DNA of 64,000 bases from Sphaerimonospora mesophila NBRC 14179 = JCM 3151 (GCA_001552515.1 BCRI01000006.1:62001-126000), one strand, 5' to 3'. Numbered from the stretch's first letter, positions 33,167 through 41,731 are shown. Translations and numbers: made by a program. Notes: generated by a model from the sequence alone, not told the origin.

Positions 33167-33439
33167 TCAGCGCTGCGGCGGGCCCATGAAGTGGGCGAAC
33201 TCGGCATCGCTCATGGCCGGTACCGGGCCGGCGACGGTGAATCCCGCACCGGGAGAATCCGGCCTTCCGCCATCCGCTGGAAAGGTGGCGCCCGCGATGC
33301 GTTCCAGCAGAGTGGCGCAGGCGTTCTTGTGCCGGGGAATGATGCGCCGACCCGGCCTCGAACCCCTCCCGGAGTGCTGCGTCGCGACCGTAAGAGGGCT
33401 GAAGTCCAGGTCCCTGGGCCTATCGTCGCGCTCGATCAT
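33167..33439 (-). CDS. Hypothetical 90-residue protein
   Basis: An ATG at 33439 overlaps the 3' end of the upstream membrane-protein gene by 20 bases and opens a frame of 90 codons ('MIERDDRPRDLDFSPLTVAT' at the start, 'MSDAEFAHFMGPPQR' at the end). It has a basic middle ('GRGSRPGRRIIPRHKN') and no recognisable domain. Codon use is not clearly different from its neighbours, and the overlap would fit translational coupling. It could equally be a chance frame; the hairpin just beyond its stop slightly favours a real gene. Confidence 0.35.
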   Translation of the reverse strand: MIERDDRPRDLDFSPLTVATQHSGRGSRPGRRIIPRHKNACATLLERIAGATFPADGGRPDSPGAGFTVAGPVPAMSDAEFAHFMGPPQR

Positions 33440-33902
33440 GTCGTCGACCGTAGGACCGGCTGCATACGCCGAGCGCCGCGCCCAGTCCGGCGAATGCCAG
33501 GCCACCGACGATTCCGACCCACCAGGACCAGCCGGTGGCGTCGCCGACCGTGAACCCCAGCGGTGCGGCGACCATGGTGGCAAGTCCGTAGGGCGTGAGC
33601 AAGAGCGCGCCCGTCCAGCCCGGCACCAGCAGGCTCCAGCGCGGCAGTCTCGCTCCCCACGGCAGGACCAGCGCCGCCAGCAACAACACCCCGACCAGCG
33701 CCGCCACGACGGTGAAGTCCAGCCCGTGCCGTTCCAGCCACACCAGCGCCTCGGGTGCGCCGTTCACCTTCAGGTGTGCGGCCAGATCACCGGCGGGCCT
33801 GCCCGCGGTCCCGCCGAACGCCCAATATGTCTTCATCACCGTGTAAGGGACCACGGCGCCGGCTCCGGCCCAGGCGGCCGTCGACGACCTCATCAAGCTC
33901 AT
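33420..33902 (-). CDS. Small polytopic membrane protein
   Basis: The 160-residue protein has four hydrophobic segments ('AWAGAGAVVPYTVMKTYWAF', 'VVAALVGVLLLAALVLPW', 'LLVPGWTGALLLTPYGLATM', 'WWVGIVGGLAFAGLGAALG'). The 'VPYTVMKTYWAFGG' start and 'RLPRWSLLVPGWTGALLL' middle recur in uncharacterised actinobacterial membrane proteins. The family function is unknown. The upstream region lacks a clear ribosome site, so a longer N-terminus is possible. It lies between the beta-lactamase gene and a short overlapping frame on the same strand. Confidence 0.6.
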   Translation of the reverse strand: MSLMRSSTAAWAGAGAVVPYTVMKTYWAFGGTAGRPAGDLAAHLKVNGAPEALVWLERHGLDFTVVAALVGVLLLAALVLPWGARLPRWSLLVPGWTGALLLTPYGLATMVAAPLGFTVGDATGWSWWVGIVGGLAFAGLGAALGVCSRSYGRRHDRARR

Positions 33903-34018
33903 GCCCGAGATCCTGCCGCCGCGCCCTGGCCCGCACCTCCCACCGCGGAGCCGACCTTCTCCCCCGTACGGGGGATTTCGCCCCCGCCGCCGGCAACGCC
34001 TGCCTGGCCGGTGGATCC

Positions 34019-35023
34019 CTATGGGAGCCTGCCGAGACCGCGCACGAGGATGGCCGCGGTCTCGGCGACGACCTTGTCATCGCCGGGGGCGTCGGCCGCC
34101 CGGCGGTTGGTGTAGATCGCCATCACGATCGGCGCGGCGGCCTCGGCGGGCCAGACGACGGCGATGTCGTTCGCGGTGCCGTACGAGCCGCCGGTGCCGG
34201 TTTTGTCGCCGATTGTCCAGTCCTTGGGCAGGCCGGCCCGGATGCGGGCATCGCCGGTCGTGTTCGCGGTCAGCCAGCCGTTCAGCCGGTCTCGGTCCTT
34301 GGCGTCGAGCGCGTCGCCGATCGTGACCGCGTGGAGGCTTCGCGCCATGGACTCGGGGGTGGTGGTGTCCCGCCTCTCCTTGGGGTTCCAGTCGTTGAGC
34401 TCGCTCTCCCAGCGGTCCAGCCGGGAGATCGGATCCTGCAACGTACGGAAGTACCGGGTCAGGCCCGCCGGTCCGCCGATCTGCTTCAGCAGCATGTTGC
34501 TCGCGGTGTTGTCGCTGTACCTGATCGCCGCTTCGCACAGCCGGGCGACGGTCATCCCGTCCCCCACATGCTTCTCGGTGATCGGTGAGTGCGGCTTGAG
34601 GTCGTCGCGGCTCCAGCGGACGACCCGGTCCATCAGCCCCGGATCGGAGGTGCGCGCCTTGTGCAGCACCGCGGCGGCGGCCACCGCTTTGAAGGTGGAC
34701 AGCAGCGGGAAACGCTCCCCCGACCGGTAGGCGACGGTCTTTCCGCTGGCCGTGTCGACGGCGTACGCACCGATGCGTCCCTTGAAGGCCGCCTCCAGCG
34801 CCCGCAGCTTCCGCCGCGCCTCGGCCTCGCCGTACGACGGCGAGGCCGGACGGTCGACCGCCGACTGCTCACCCGCCGCCTGCGGGCTCACGACCGGCAC
34901 GGTGTGCGGCACGGTGCCGGACACGGCGTCCGCCCCGCCGGCCGCACAACCCGCCAGCATGAAGATCGCCAACACGGCCGCGGGTGCCGCCGACGGGAAG
35001 CGGCGAGCACGGGACTGTCGCAT
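34019..35023 (-). CDS. bla: Class A beta-lactamase, lipoprotein
   Basis: The 334-residue protein has a signal peptide with lipobox 'MLAGC' (Cys26), a Pro/Ser-rich spacer and a class A beta-lactamase domain. The active-site motifs are complete: Ser109 and Lys112 in 'LLSTFKAV', 'YSDN' at 169-172, Glu206 and Asn210 in 'WESELNDW' and 'DKTGTG' at 273-278. It should hydrolyse penicillins in the cell envelope while anchored to the outer face of the membrane. The length is typical apart from the long N-terminal spacer. No BlaR/BlaI or AmpR-like regulator is adjacent. The AT-richer leader at 35085-35110 contains a short TATCG/CGATA inverted repeat that might be an operator. Confidence 0.93.
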   Translation of the reverse strand: MRQSRARRFPSAAPAAVLAIFMLAGCAAGGADAVSGTVPHTVPVVSPQAAGEQSAVDRPASPSYGEAEARRKLRALEAAFKGRIGAYAVDTASGKTVAYRSGERFPLLSTFKAVAAAAVLHKARTSDPGLMDRVVRWSRDDLKPHSPITEKHVGDGMTVARLCEAAIRYSDNTASNMLLKQIGGPAGLTRYFRTLQDPISRLDRWESELNDWNPKERRDTTTPESMARSLHAVTIGDALDAKDRDRLNGWLTANTTGDARIRAGLPKDWTIGDKTGTGGSYGTANDIAVVWPAEAAAPIVMAIYTNRRAADAPGDDKVVAETAAILVRGLGRLP

Positions 35024-35212
35024 GTCTGTTCACCCTCCTCGATCAATGAGGAGCAGCAAAGCAGAGCGATCAGTCCATGTCTAATATCCGTATCGAAAAA
35101 GTAACGATATCAGTTCACTTATGAACGCAGTTCTCTCCGGTATCAGCGGTGCCGACGGGGTGTCCACGCTGACCGTGGGCGCGGCCTTCGCCGCGATTCC
35201 GCGCGCATAAGG

Positions 35213-36331
35213 TCAGATCGGCATGGGCTCGATGAAGTCGACCGCGCGGATCACGCCGGCGAGGGCGTCGGCATCACCGGTGCGGTCGTAGACGTCGAGG
35301 GCCGTGTCGGCGAATTTGATCGCATGCTCGTCGCCATGCCGTACGGCACGGTCGAACGCCTCTTCCCGCTCGGGTGCGGCCGGCAGGTCTTCCCTGGCGG
35401 CAGGCTCGGCGGGGCCGTACGCGGCGACGACCGCGGCGCTCGCCGCCCAGGCGGCGTCGAGGCTCGGACCCCAGAGCGTCGTCGGCAGCGCGGGCAGCGT
35501 ACGCAGTACGGCCGTCGGCGCGGTGGCGGAATGGATCAGCATGACGGGCTCGCCATGCGCGTGCGTCAGATAGCGCAACGTGGCCGCGTTCGCCACCTCG
35601 ATGAGCCGTTCACGTGCCTGTTCCGCGCCATCCGCCGGTCGGAGCCCGGCCACCGACTCCGTCCATCCGGGGGTGTCGGCCAGTTGCGCGAGCCGGTGGT
35701 TGATGCCCTGACTCTGGTCCTGCACCCGCGGAACCCCGTCGAGGGCACTCGCCGGGCCGGCCGTGCCGGATGGCGCCGCCGTGCCGGCGACTCCCTGCCA
35801 GCGCGCCGCCCAGTAGCCGAGGGCCTGGCCGAGCTCGGCCAGTCGCATCTCGTCCTCGCGGCTCAGCAACTCGTGGACGGCGTGCCCGGTCCGGATCACT
35901 CCATGCGTGGCCCCCGCCGCGATGCCCGGCAGCAGCCTCGGCCACCAGGTCTCCAGCACGGCACGCCATGGCCGCCGCTTCAGCTCGGTCTCGAAGAAGT
36001 TCAGCCAGTCGCCGAGACGACGTGCGTCGCCCAGCGCCTCGCGCCAATCGTCATCGGTGATCGGCCAGGTGCCGCTCGGCAGCTCTTCCAGCCGGTCCAT
36101 GTAGGTGTCGAGCCAGCGGTGGATCTCACCCGTGTGCCCGCGCCTCACCATCGATTCGACCGCCATCGGTCCGTGGTTGGACAGCCAGCCTCTGAACTCG
36201 GGGCCCGTCCGGTGCAGCCTTTCGTAGGCTTCTTCCAGCATGCCGGTGTCGTCCATAATCTTGAACGCTAATCGGTCGCGGACCTCCATGCCTCGCTCCA
36301 CAGACCGATTTTTCCTTTCATCGTTGGACAT
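35213..36331 (-). CDS. Questin oxidase-like (AflY/DUF4243) protein
   Basis: The protein of about 372 residues contains 'EEAYERLHRTGPEFRGWLSN' followed by 'HGPMAVESMVRRGH', and 'RLLPGIAAGATHGVIRTGHA' with 'LGYWAARWQG'. These are conserved blocks of the questin oxidase family (AflY, fungal aromatic Baeyer-Villiger-like oxidases) and its bacterial relatives. Conserved His residues in 'NHGPMA', 'ATHGVIRTGHA' and 'DRAVRHGDEHAIKF' may bind a metal. The substrate in bacteria is unknown. An ATG at 36331 and a TTG at 36346 are both possible starts. It is followed by the beta-lactamase gene in the same direction after a 190-bp gap. Confidence 0.75.
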   Translation of the reverse strand: MSNDERKNRSVERGMEVRDRLAFKIMDDTGMLEEAYERLHRTGPEFRGWLSNHGPMAVESMVRRGHTGEIHRWLDTYMDRLEELPSGTWPITDDDWREALGDARRLGDWLNFFETELKRRPWRAVLETWWPRLLPGIAAGATHGVIRTGHAVHELLSREDEMRLAELGQALGYWAARWQGVAGTAAPSGTAGPASALDGVPRVQDQSQGINHRLAQLADTPGWTESVAGLRPADGAEQARERLIEVANAATLRYLTHAHGEPVMLIHSATAPTAVLRTLPALPTTLWGPSLDAAWAASAAVVAAYGPAEPAAREDLPAAPEREEAFDRAVRHGDEHAIKFADTALDVYDRTGDADALAGVIRAVDFIEPMPI

Positions 36332-36358
36332 AGCCGATTTGTCCAACTCCCCCGACCC

Positions 36359-38107
36359 CTACTTTGCCGTGCCGTGCCAGCTCTCCCAGAGGGCGGCGTA
36401 TGGGCCGCCGGCCGCGACCAGTTCGTCGTGAGAGCCCAGCTCGGTGATGCGGCCGTCCTCCACGACCGCGACGCGGTCGGCGTCGTGCGCCGTGTACAGC
36501 CGGTGCGCGATGGCGATCACCGTACGGCCCGCCAGCACGGCGGCCAGCGACCGCTCCAGGTGCCGGGCGGCACGAGGATCGATGAGCGAGGTCGCCTCGT
36601 CGAGGACCAGCGTGTGCGGGTCGGCCAGCACCAGCCTGGCGAGCGCGAGCTGCTGGGCCTGCGCCGGGGAGACCGTCTGGCCGCCCGAACCGACCAGGGT
36701 GTCGAGTCCCTCGTCGAGGGCCTCGACCCATTCCCGGGCGGCCACGGCCGCGAGGGCACGCCAGACGTCGGCGTCCGCGGCCTCCGGCCTGGCGATCAGC
36801 AGGTTCTCCCGGACCGTGCCGCGGAACACGTGATGCTCCTGGGTGACGAGCGCGACCTCACCCCGGAGTTCGTCGATCGGCAGCTCCACGAGCGGGACGC
36901 CGCCGACCGCGACCGCCCCGGTCCGCGGGGCGTGGATGCCCGCGAGCAGGCGGCCGAGCGTGGACTTGCCCGCCCCGGAGGGACCCACCATCGCGAGGCG
37001 TTCACCCTGGCGCACCTCCAGATCGACGCCGTGCAGCACATCGCGGTCCTCGCGGTAGGCGTACCGCACACCGGTGGCCGTGAGATCCTTCCCACCGGGC
37101 CGGGCCGCCCCGGGCGTCCGGTCCTCCGGCACGTTGGCCACGCCCAGGAGCCGCGCCATCGAGGCGCCGCCCACCTGGAGCTCGTCCACCCACGAAAGCA
37201 ACCGGTCGAGCGGATCGATGAGCTGCTGGACGTACAGCGTGGCGGTGGTCACCTGCACCAGATCGACCCAGCCTTCGATGTAGAACAGCCCGCCGATCAG
37301 CAGGGTCGACACCACCGGGATCACGTAGCCGACCTCGACCGCGGGGAACCAGACCATGCGCAGGCCCAGGGTGTAGCGCTCCGCCGCGAGCGACCTGGCG
37401 ATGTCGCGATCGGCCCGCTCATGCCGGCGCCGCTGGAGCCCCAGCGCCTCGATCGTGCGCGCGCCGTCGACGGTCTCCGCCAGTCCCTCCGTCATGTCCG
37501 CGTACGCGGCGTTCTCTCGCAGGTAACCGTCCCTCGCGCGGTTGAGGTACCACCTGGTGACCCCCCACAGCAGCGGCACGGCGATCAGCGCGGGCAGGGC
37601 CATCACCGGGCCGACCAGGACGACGGCGCCGACGATGAACGCGCCGGTGACCACGGCTATGAGCGTCTCGGGCACCGCATGCCGCACGGTGCGGGACAGG
37701 GCGTCGACGTCGCGGGAGGTCCTGGTGATCAGGTCGCCGGACCCGGCTCCCTCCACGGTCGAGAGCGGCAGGCCGAGCACCTGGTCGACGAAGTCCTCAC
37801 GCAGCTCGGCCAGCACCTTCTCGCCGAGCCTGGACGAGGCGAAGACCGCGAACCTGATCAGCACGGCCTGCGCTATCACGAAGCCCGCGATGGCGAGCGC
37901 CACCACGTCCACGCGGACGTCGCCGGTGCCGTTGGCCACGTCCTGGACCAGTCCGCCCAGCAGCCGCGGTGTCACCAGCCCGGTCACCGCCGCGAGCGCG
38001 TGCAGACCCAGGGCCAGCACGAGTTCGCGGGGGTGCTGCAGCATGAGCCGCCGTGCGTAGGCACGCACCTGGGCCCGGTCGGCGACCGGCAGGATCTCCC
38101 GTGCCAC
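36359..38107 (-). CDS. ABC exporter half-transporter 1 (intact Walker motifs, degenerate signature)
   Basis: The 582-residue protein is an ABCB-type half transporter: six membrane helices (about 20-300) and a nucleotide-binding domain. Walker A 'VGPSGAGKST', Walker B 'HTLVLDEATSLIDP' with catalytic Glu, and the H-loop 'IAIAHRLYT' are intact. The signature is 'TVSPAQAQQLALAR' instead of LSGGQ. This complements the partner encoded two bases upstream, which has a good signature but no Walker A. The pair should form a heterodimer with one working ATP site, as in TM287/288-like exporters. The cargo is unknown. The GTG start at 38107 follows an AGGAGAA site. Confidence 0.88.
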   Translation of the reverse strand: MAREILPVADRAQVRAYARRLMLQHPRELVLALGLHALAAVTGLVTPRLLGGLVQDVANGTGDVRVDVVALAIAGFVIAQAVLIRFAVFASSRLGEKVLAELREDFVDQVLGLPLSTVEGAGSGDLITRTSRDVDALSRTVRHAVPETLIAVVTGAFIVGAVVLVGPVMALPALIAVPLLWGVTRWYLNRARDGYLRENAAYADMTEGLAETVDGARTIEALGLQRRRHERADRDIARSLAAERYTLGLRMVWFPAVEVGYVIPVVSTLLIGGLFYIEGWVDLVQVTTATLYVQQLIDPLDRLLSWVDELQVGGASMARLLGVANVPEDRTPGAARPGGKDLTATGVRYAYREDRDVLHGVDLEVRQGERLAMVGPSGAGKSTLGRLLAGIHAPRTGAVAVGGVPLVELPIDELRGEVALVTQEHHVFRGTVRENLLIARPEAADADVWRALAAVAAREWVEALDEGLDTLVGSGGQTVSPAQAQQLALARLVLADPHTLVLDEATSLIDPRAARHLERSLAAVLAGRTVIAIAHRLYTAHDADRVAVVEDGRITELGSHDELVAAGGPYAALWESWHGTAK

Positions 38108-38109
38108 GC

Positions 38110-39837
38110 TCAGTTCTCCTCTCGGGTCACGCTGGATCGGTAGCGCGGCGAGGTGGCGAGCAGTTCCCGATGGGCGCCCTCCGCTCTCACCTCGCCGTCC
38201 TCGACGAACAGGACGTGGTCGGCCCGGTCGAGGACGAGCGGGCTGGTGGTGCAGACGAGTGTCGTACGGCCCGCGCGGGCCTTGCCGAGCCGGTCGGCGA
38301 TGCGCGCCTCCGTGTGCGCATCGACGGCGCTGGTCGGCTCGACCAGGATGAGGATCTCCGGATCGGCGAGCAGCGCGCGGACGAGCCGCAGCCGCTGCCG
38401 CTGACCTCCGGAGAACTCCCGTCCGGCCTCCGCCACCTCGGCGTCCAGCCCCTCGGGCAGGGCCTCGACGATGTCCTCGGCGCACGCGCCGTACAGCGCC
38501 TGCCGCACCTCCTCGTCGGTGGCCGTCCCTCTGACGTCGAGCTCGTCGCGCAGCCGCCCGGTGAACAGCCTCGCCTCGTTGTCGGCCACCAGGATGTGCC
38601 GCCGCACGAGCGCGACCGGGAGCTCCGTGAGCGGCGTCCCGCCGAGCGTCACCTCGCCCGGCGCGTACCGGCCGAGCCGGTCGACGATCGTGATCGCGTC
38701 CTCCGGCACGGCCGCGGCCAGCGCGGTGAGCCGTCCGGGCCGTACGGCGACGCCGGACTCCTCATCGACCAGCACGCCATCGGACGGCCGGGGCGATGCC
38801 GGCGGGTCCTCATGGAGCGTTTCCGTGAGGCCCGGGGCGTCCTGGATCTCCGGCTCCATCGACAGGATGCGGCACACACGGCGCGCGGCCACATGACCCT
38901 TGGTGATCTTGTCGGCGGCCTCGGTGAGCGTCCTGATCGGGGCGATGAGGAACACCGCGTATCCGTAGAAGGCCACGAGCTGGCCGGCGCTGACCCGGCC
39001 GTCCAGCGCGAAACGCGCGGCCAGCCAGGTCACACAGGCGATGAGCAGGCCCGGCAGCAGGATCTCGGCTCCCGCCAGCATCGAGTCGACCGAGGCGACC
39101 CGGACGCCCGCATGCCGTACCCGCTGGGACTCCTCGCGGTAGCGTGCGGCGAACACCTGCTCGCCGCCGATGCCGCGCAGCACCCGCAGACCTCCGACGA
39201 TGTCCGCCGCGCGGGTCGCCAGCTCGCCCTGGAGATCACGCTGTCGGTTCTGCCGTCGATGCAGCGGGCGCAGCAGCGGACCGACCGCCACCGTAACCAG
39301 CGGCACGCCGACGAGCACGACGACCCCGAGGGCCGGCGAGGTGGTGATGAGGATCACCGTGACCGTGGCGATGGCGACGACCGCGCCACTGCCTCGCAGC
39401 AGGATGTCCATCGAACTGCCGAGGTGCGCGATGTCGGAGTTGCCGACGCTGACCACCTCGCCGGTGGACAGGCGCTTCGGGAGCGTGGCGCCCAGTCGGG
39501 TCGCCTGCCGCGTGGTGACCTGCACGGTTCGGTAGGCGGCCGAAAGCCAGTTGTACACGGCCATGCGATGCCGCAGCGCACCGGTCACGGCCTGCACGAC
39601 GCCGAGGCCCAACACCGCCGCCGACCACCGGATGAGCGACCCGGTGTCCTTGGCGATCAGCGCGTCGATCGCCTTGCCGAGCGCCGCGGGAACGAGGGCC
39701 TGACCAAGCCACCACACGACCGCGAAGCCGATTCCGATGAGGACGAGACGCGCTTGGCCGCGCGCCAGCCACCAGAGATAGCCGATGGGGCCGCGGACAT
39801 CCGGGGTGCCGGGATCGCCGGCGATCAGGGAGTGCAT
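38110..39837 (-). CDS. ABC exporter half-transporter 2 (degenerate ATP site)
   Basis: The 575-residue protein has an ABC exporter membrane domain (about 20-310) and a nucleotide-binding domain in which key residues are lost. The Walker A position reads 'LAAAVPEDAITIVDRL' with no GKS/T, Walker B is 'ILILVEPTSAVD' with Val for the first Asp, and the H-loop is 'VCTTSPLVLDRADH' with no His. Only the signature 'FSGGQRQRLRLVRAL' is intact, so this chain can serve only the partner's ATP site. The GTG of half 1 begins two bases after its stop. It is divergent from the HTH/Clp-N pair and its dual operator, which may control both. Confidence 0.87.
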   Translation of the reverse strand: MHSLIAGDPGTPDVRGPIGYLWWLARGQARLVLIGIGFAVVWWLGQALVPAALGKAIDALIAKDTGSLIRWSAAVLGLGVVQAVTGALRHRMAVYNWLSAAYRTVQVTTRQATRLGATLPKRLSTGEVVSVGNSDIAHLGSSMDILLRGSGAVVAIATVTVILITTSPALGVVVLVGVPLVTVAVGPLLRPLHRRQNRQRDLQGELATRAADIVGGLRVLRGIGGEQVFAARYREESQRVRHAGVRVASVDSMLAGAEILLPGLLIACVTWLAARFALDGRVSAGQLVAFYGYAVFLIAPIRTLTEAADKITKGHVAARRVCRILSMEPEIQDAPGLTETLHEDPPASPRPSDGVLVDEESGVAVRPGRLTALAAAVPEDAITIVDRLGRYAPGEVTLGGTPLTELPVALVRRHILVADNEARLFTGRLRDELDVRGTATDEEVRQALYGACAEDIVEALPEGLDAEVAEAGREFSGGQRQRLRLVRALLADPEILILVEPTSAVDAHTEARIADRLGKARAGRTTLVCTTSPLVLDRADHVLFVEDGEVRAEGAHRELLATSPRYRSSVTREEN

Positions 39838-39936
39838 GACCGTTCCAGGCTCGCAAGATCGCAGGTGGGGGAGCAAATGGTTTTCTCGGCGCCCCTGAGC
39901 CGGATTCGCCGGAGCAGGACTCGCCGCAGGGCTGGC

Positions 39937-39979
39937 GTCAACGTTGGTTGACAACCGATAGGCGTCAACATAGGTTGAC
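39937..39979. promoter_or_regulatory. Two identical GTCAAC-N4-GTTGAC operators
   Basis: Perfect palindromes GTCAACGTTGGTTGAC (39937-39952) and GTCAACATAGGTTGAC (39964-39979) lie 27 bases apart between the divergent ABC exporter and HTH genes. The first covers the -35 box and the second the -10 box of the HTH promoter, a repressor layout. Confidence 0.75.
39948..39976 (+). promoter_or_regulatory. Leaderless promoter of the HTH/Clp-N pair
   Basis: TTGACA (39948-39953), 17 bases, then TAGGTT (39971-39976). The predicted start site, about seven bases on, falls on the ATG of the HTH gene at 39983. The mRNA would therefore be leaderless, in keeping with the lack of a ribosome site there. Confidence 0.7.
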
Positions 39980-39982
39980 ACC

Positions 39983-40219
39983 ATGAGCGACACGGCGAAA
40001 TTGGCCACGGACGCCGGAAGCCGAGATCCGGCGGTCGGCCTGCGTGCCGTACGGGCACTGCGGCTGCTGGTGGAGCGGCTGGAGGCGCTCCAGGTGGAGA
40101 ACGCACGCGAAGCGGGATGGTCCTGGCAGGACATCGCGCTGTTGCTCGGCGTCTCACGCCAGGCGGTGCACAAGAAGTACGCGGGCGGACGAGGACTGCT
40201 GAGGCGGGAGAAGGAGTAG
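39983..40219 (+). CDS. Small helix-turn-helix regulator
   Basis: The 78-residue protein has a helical N-terminal half ('AVRALRLLVERLEALQVENA', a likely dimerisation helix) and a C-terminal HTH 'GWSWQDIALLLGVSRQAVHK', followed by a basic tail 'KYAGGRGLLRREKE'. Small regulators of this type are often paired with a Clp-N domain protein in actinobacteria. It probably represses its own leaderless promoter, and perhaps the divergent ABC exporter, through the two palindromes upstream. The next gene starts two bases after its stop, so the pair is cotranslated. The inducing signal may be sensed by the Clp-N partner; this is inference. Confidence 0.82.
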   Translation: MSDTAKLATDAGSRDPAVGLRAVRALRLLVERLEALQVENAREAGWSWQDIALLLGVSRQAVHKKYAGGRGLLRREKE

Positions 40220-40221
40220 CG

Positions 40222-40779
40222 ATGTTCGAACGGTTCACTGAGGATGCCCGGCAGGTGGTCAAGGGCGCTCAGGAGGAGGCCCGGGGCCTGCGCCACACCC
40301 ACATCGGCACCGAGCACCTGCTGCTCGGCCTGATCCGGCAGCCGGAGATGCTGTCGGCGCGGGTGCTGAACGACCACGGACTCGACCACGGGCACGCGAT
40401 CGCCACGGTCACGCGTCTCCTGGGCACCCCGGCCGGAGACCTGGACGCCGACGCGCTGGAGGCGATCGGCATCGACCTGTCGTCCGTACGGGAGAAGGTC
40501 GAGGCCGCCTTCGGCCCGGGCGCCCTCGACCGTCCGCCCAGCCGGGACCGGCGCAGGGCGCTGCTCAGCGGACGCCACATCCCCTTCACCTCCCGGGCCA
40601 AGAAGGTCCTGGAACTGTCGCTGCGCGAGGCGCTCGCGATGAAGCACAAGGACATCCGGGACGGTCACATCCTGCTCGGCCTGCTCCGGGAGGGCGAGGG
40701 CCTGGGCGTGCGGGTCATGACCGACGCCGGCATCGACCTGACCGCGCTGCGAGCGGCCCTCAGAGCCCGGCTGACCTGA
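40222..40779 (+). CDS. Clp N-terminal domain protein (double Clp-N repeat, no ATPase)
   Basis: The 185-residue protein is built of two Clp-N repeats: 'MFERFTEDARQVVKGAQEEA' with 'HTHIGTEHLLLGLIRQPE', and 'FTSRAKKVLELSLREALAMK' with 'DIRDGHILLGLLREGEGLG'. This is the substrate or adaptor-binding domain of ClpC, here without AAA+ modules. Such stand-alone proteins (ClpC-N or ClpS-like roles) may bind degradation substrates or act as decoys. It is encoded two bases after the HTH gene, which suggests that it modulates the regulator's stability. A hairpin follows. Confidence 0.87.
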   Translation: MFERFTEDARQVVKGAQEEARGLRHTHIGTEHLLLGLIRQPEMLSARVLNDHGLDHGHAIATVTRLLGTPAGDLDADALEAIGIDLSSVREKVEAAFGPGALDRPPSRDRRRALLSGRHIPFTSRAKKVLELSLREALAMKHKDIRDGHILLGLLREGEGLGVRVMTDAGIDLTALRAALRARLT

Positions 40780-40796
40780 CTCCATCGAGCATGATC

Positions 40797-40820
40797 GCCG
40801 TAAGTCCCAAGATTTACGGC
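40797..40820. terminator. Bidirectional hairpin between convergent genes
   Basis: GCCGTAA (40797-40803) and TTACGGC (40814-40820) form a 7-base stem. It overlaps the TAA stop of the minus-strand gene and lies 17 bases past the Clp-N stop, so it could end both transcripts. Confidence 0.45.
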
Positions 40821-41731
40821 CCGCCCCCTCTGTGGGCATCGTCGCCCTCGCACATCGCCATCGCCGTGCGGTCCCGCCAGCGGGCCTCGCCACCGGAGAG
40901 ATCCGCCGGGGGTCGCACGAGGAGGCGACCGGCGGACGTGTCGTGCCGCAGGCGCACGGTCGCTCGACCTCGCGGGATCTCCCGCCGCGATCTGGACTTC
41001 GCCGAACCGGCCGACCGTGTCGGCGATGCCATGGCGATCGCGGTGTCCGTCGTCGAGACGGAGATCTCCACCGGCACCGGGTAGACGCCGTCCCGCCACG
41101 CTCCGGCGCCCTTGAGAATCCCTCGCGTCAGGACGCCCGCGAGGCCGTACATCAGGTGAAGCCATCCGTGGACGTGATGCTCCTGAAGCCCGGCCACCTG
41201 CAGATCAGGCAGCCCGAAGCGGGACATTCCGGTGGTCTCCAGGCCATAGCGTCCGTCGTCATCCAGGCAGACGTCGACGCCGACCCAATCCACAACCGGA
41301 AAGGCCTGCGGCGACGTCGCCGTCCTCGGCCGCCATTCCGGCGGCAGGAGGGCGGCCCGCCCGGTGTCGAGGAGCACGCCGCCGGTCAACTCCATGATCT
41401 GGTCGACCACCTCGAGGACGGCCCGGAGGTGAACCGGCGGCCAGCCCGATGCGGCGGCGCATGTGACGGCGAGGTGGCCGTCCGTGCGCTCCAGGAGCAC
41501 CCCCACGAGCGGCTCCACCTCGGGTGAGCAGTGCGGGCACCTCAGCCGCGAGATGGTCCTGGCGAGAGCCGGATCGCGGGCGTCGATCTCCGCCAGCCGG
41601 AGGTCGACGCCGTCCGGCAGGCCGTCTCGCAGCCGGGCCGTCTCCGCCACCGACAGGGGTCGCTCCGGCGCGGCCACCACCAGCGTGGCGCTCACCGAAG
41701 CGGGGATGGACAGCGAAATTCGGGGGGTCAT
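40814..41731 (-). CDS. Hypothetical protein, possibly with a zinc-binding CPHC motif
   Basis: The protein of about 305 residues, read from ATG 41731 (AGGAAGG seven bases upstream), has an N-terminal alpha/beta part. It contains 'LRCPHCSPEVEPLVGVLLE', with one CxxC pair, and 'PPVHLRAVLEVVDQIMELTG', 'VDWVGVDVCLDDDGRYGLET' and 'LQEHHVHGWLHLMYGLAGVL'. The last 60 residues are Arg- and Ser-rich and look weakly constrained. I do not recognise the family. It might be a DUF4261-like immunity or effector-associated protein, but that is a guess. It converges on the HTH/Clp-N pair. Confidence 0.6.
   Translation of the reverse strand: MTPRISLSIPASVSATLVVAAPERPLSVAETARLRDGLPDGVDLRLAEIDARDPALARTISRLRCPHCSPEVEPLVGVLLERTDGHLAVTCAAASGWPPVHLRAVLEVVDQIMELTGGVLLDTGRAALLPPEWRPRTATSPQAFPVVDWVGVDVCLDDDGRYGLETTGMSRFGLPDLQVAGLQEHHVHGWLHLMYGLAGVLTRGILKGAGAWRDGVYPVPVEISVSTTDTAIAMASPTRSAGSAKSRSRREIPRGRATVRLRHDTSAGRLLVRPPADLSGGEARWRDRTAMAMCEGDDAHRGGGP

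Noticed and set aside
35085-35110. BlaI-type operator before the beta-lactamase gene
   Set aside because: A short TATCG/CGATA inverted repeat is present, but no BlaI/BlaR or other regulator is adjacent and the match to known operators is poor.
35120-35209. Plus-strand 29-codon peptide frame (MNAVLSGISGADGVSTLTVG...)
   Set aside because: It is too short to judge, with no ribosome site or homology that I recognise. It may be a relic of a longer gene.
38053-39951. 632-codon plus-strand frame opposite the second ABC exporter gene
   Set aside because: The minus strand encodes unmistakable ABC transporter motifs in the same span. The plus frame is compositionally biased and has no recognisable fold.
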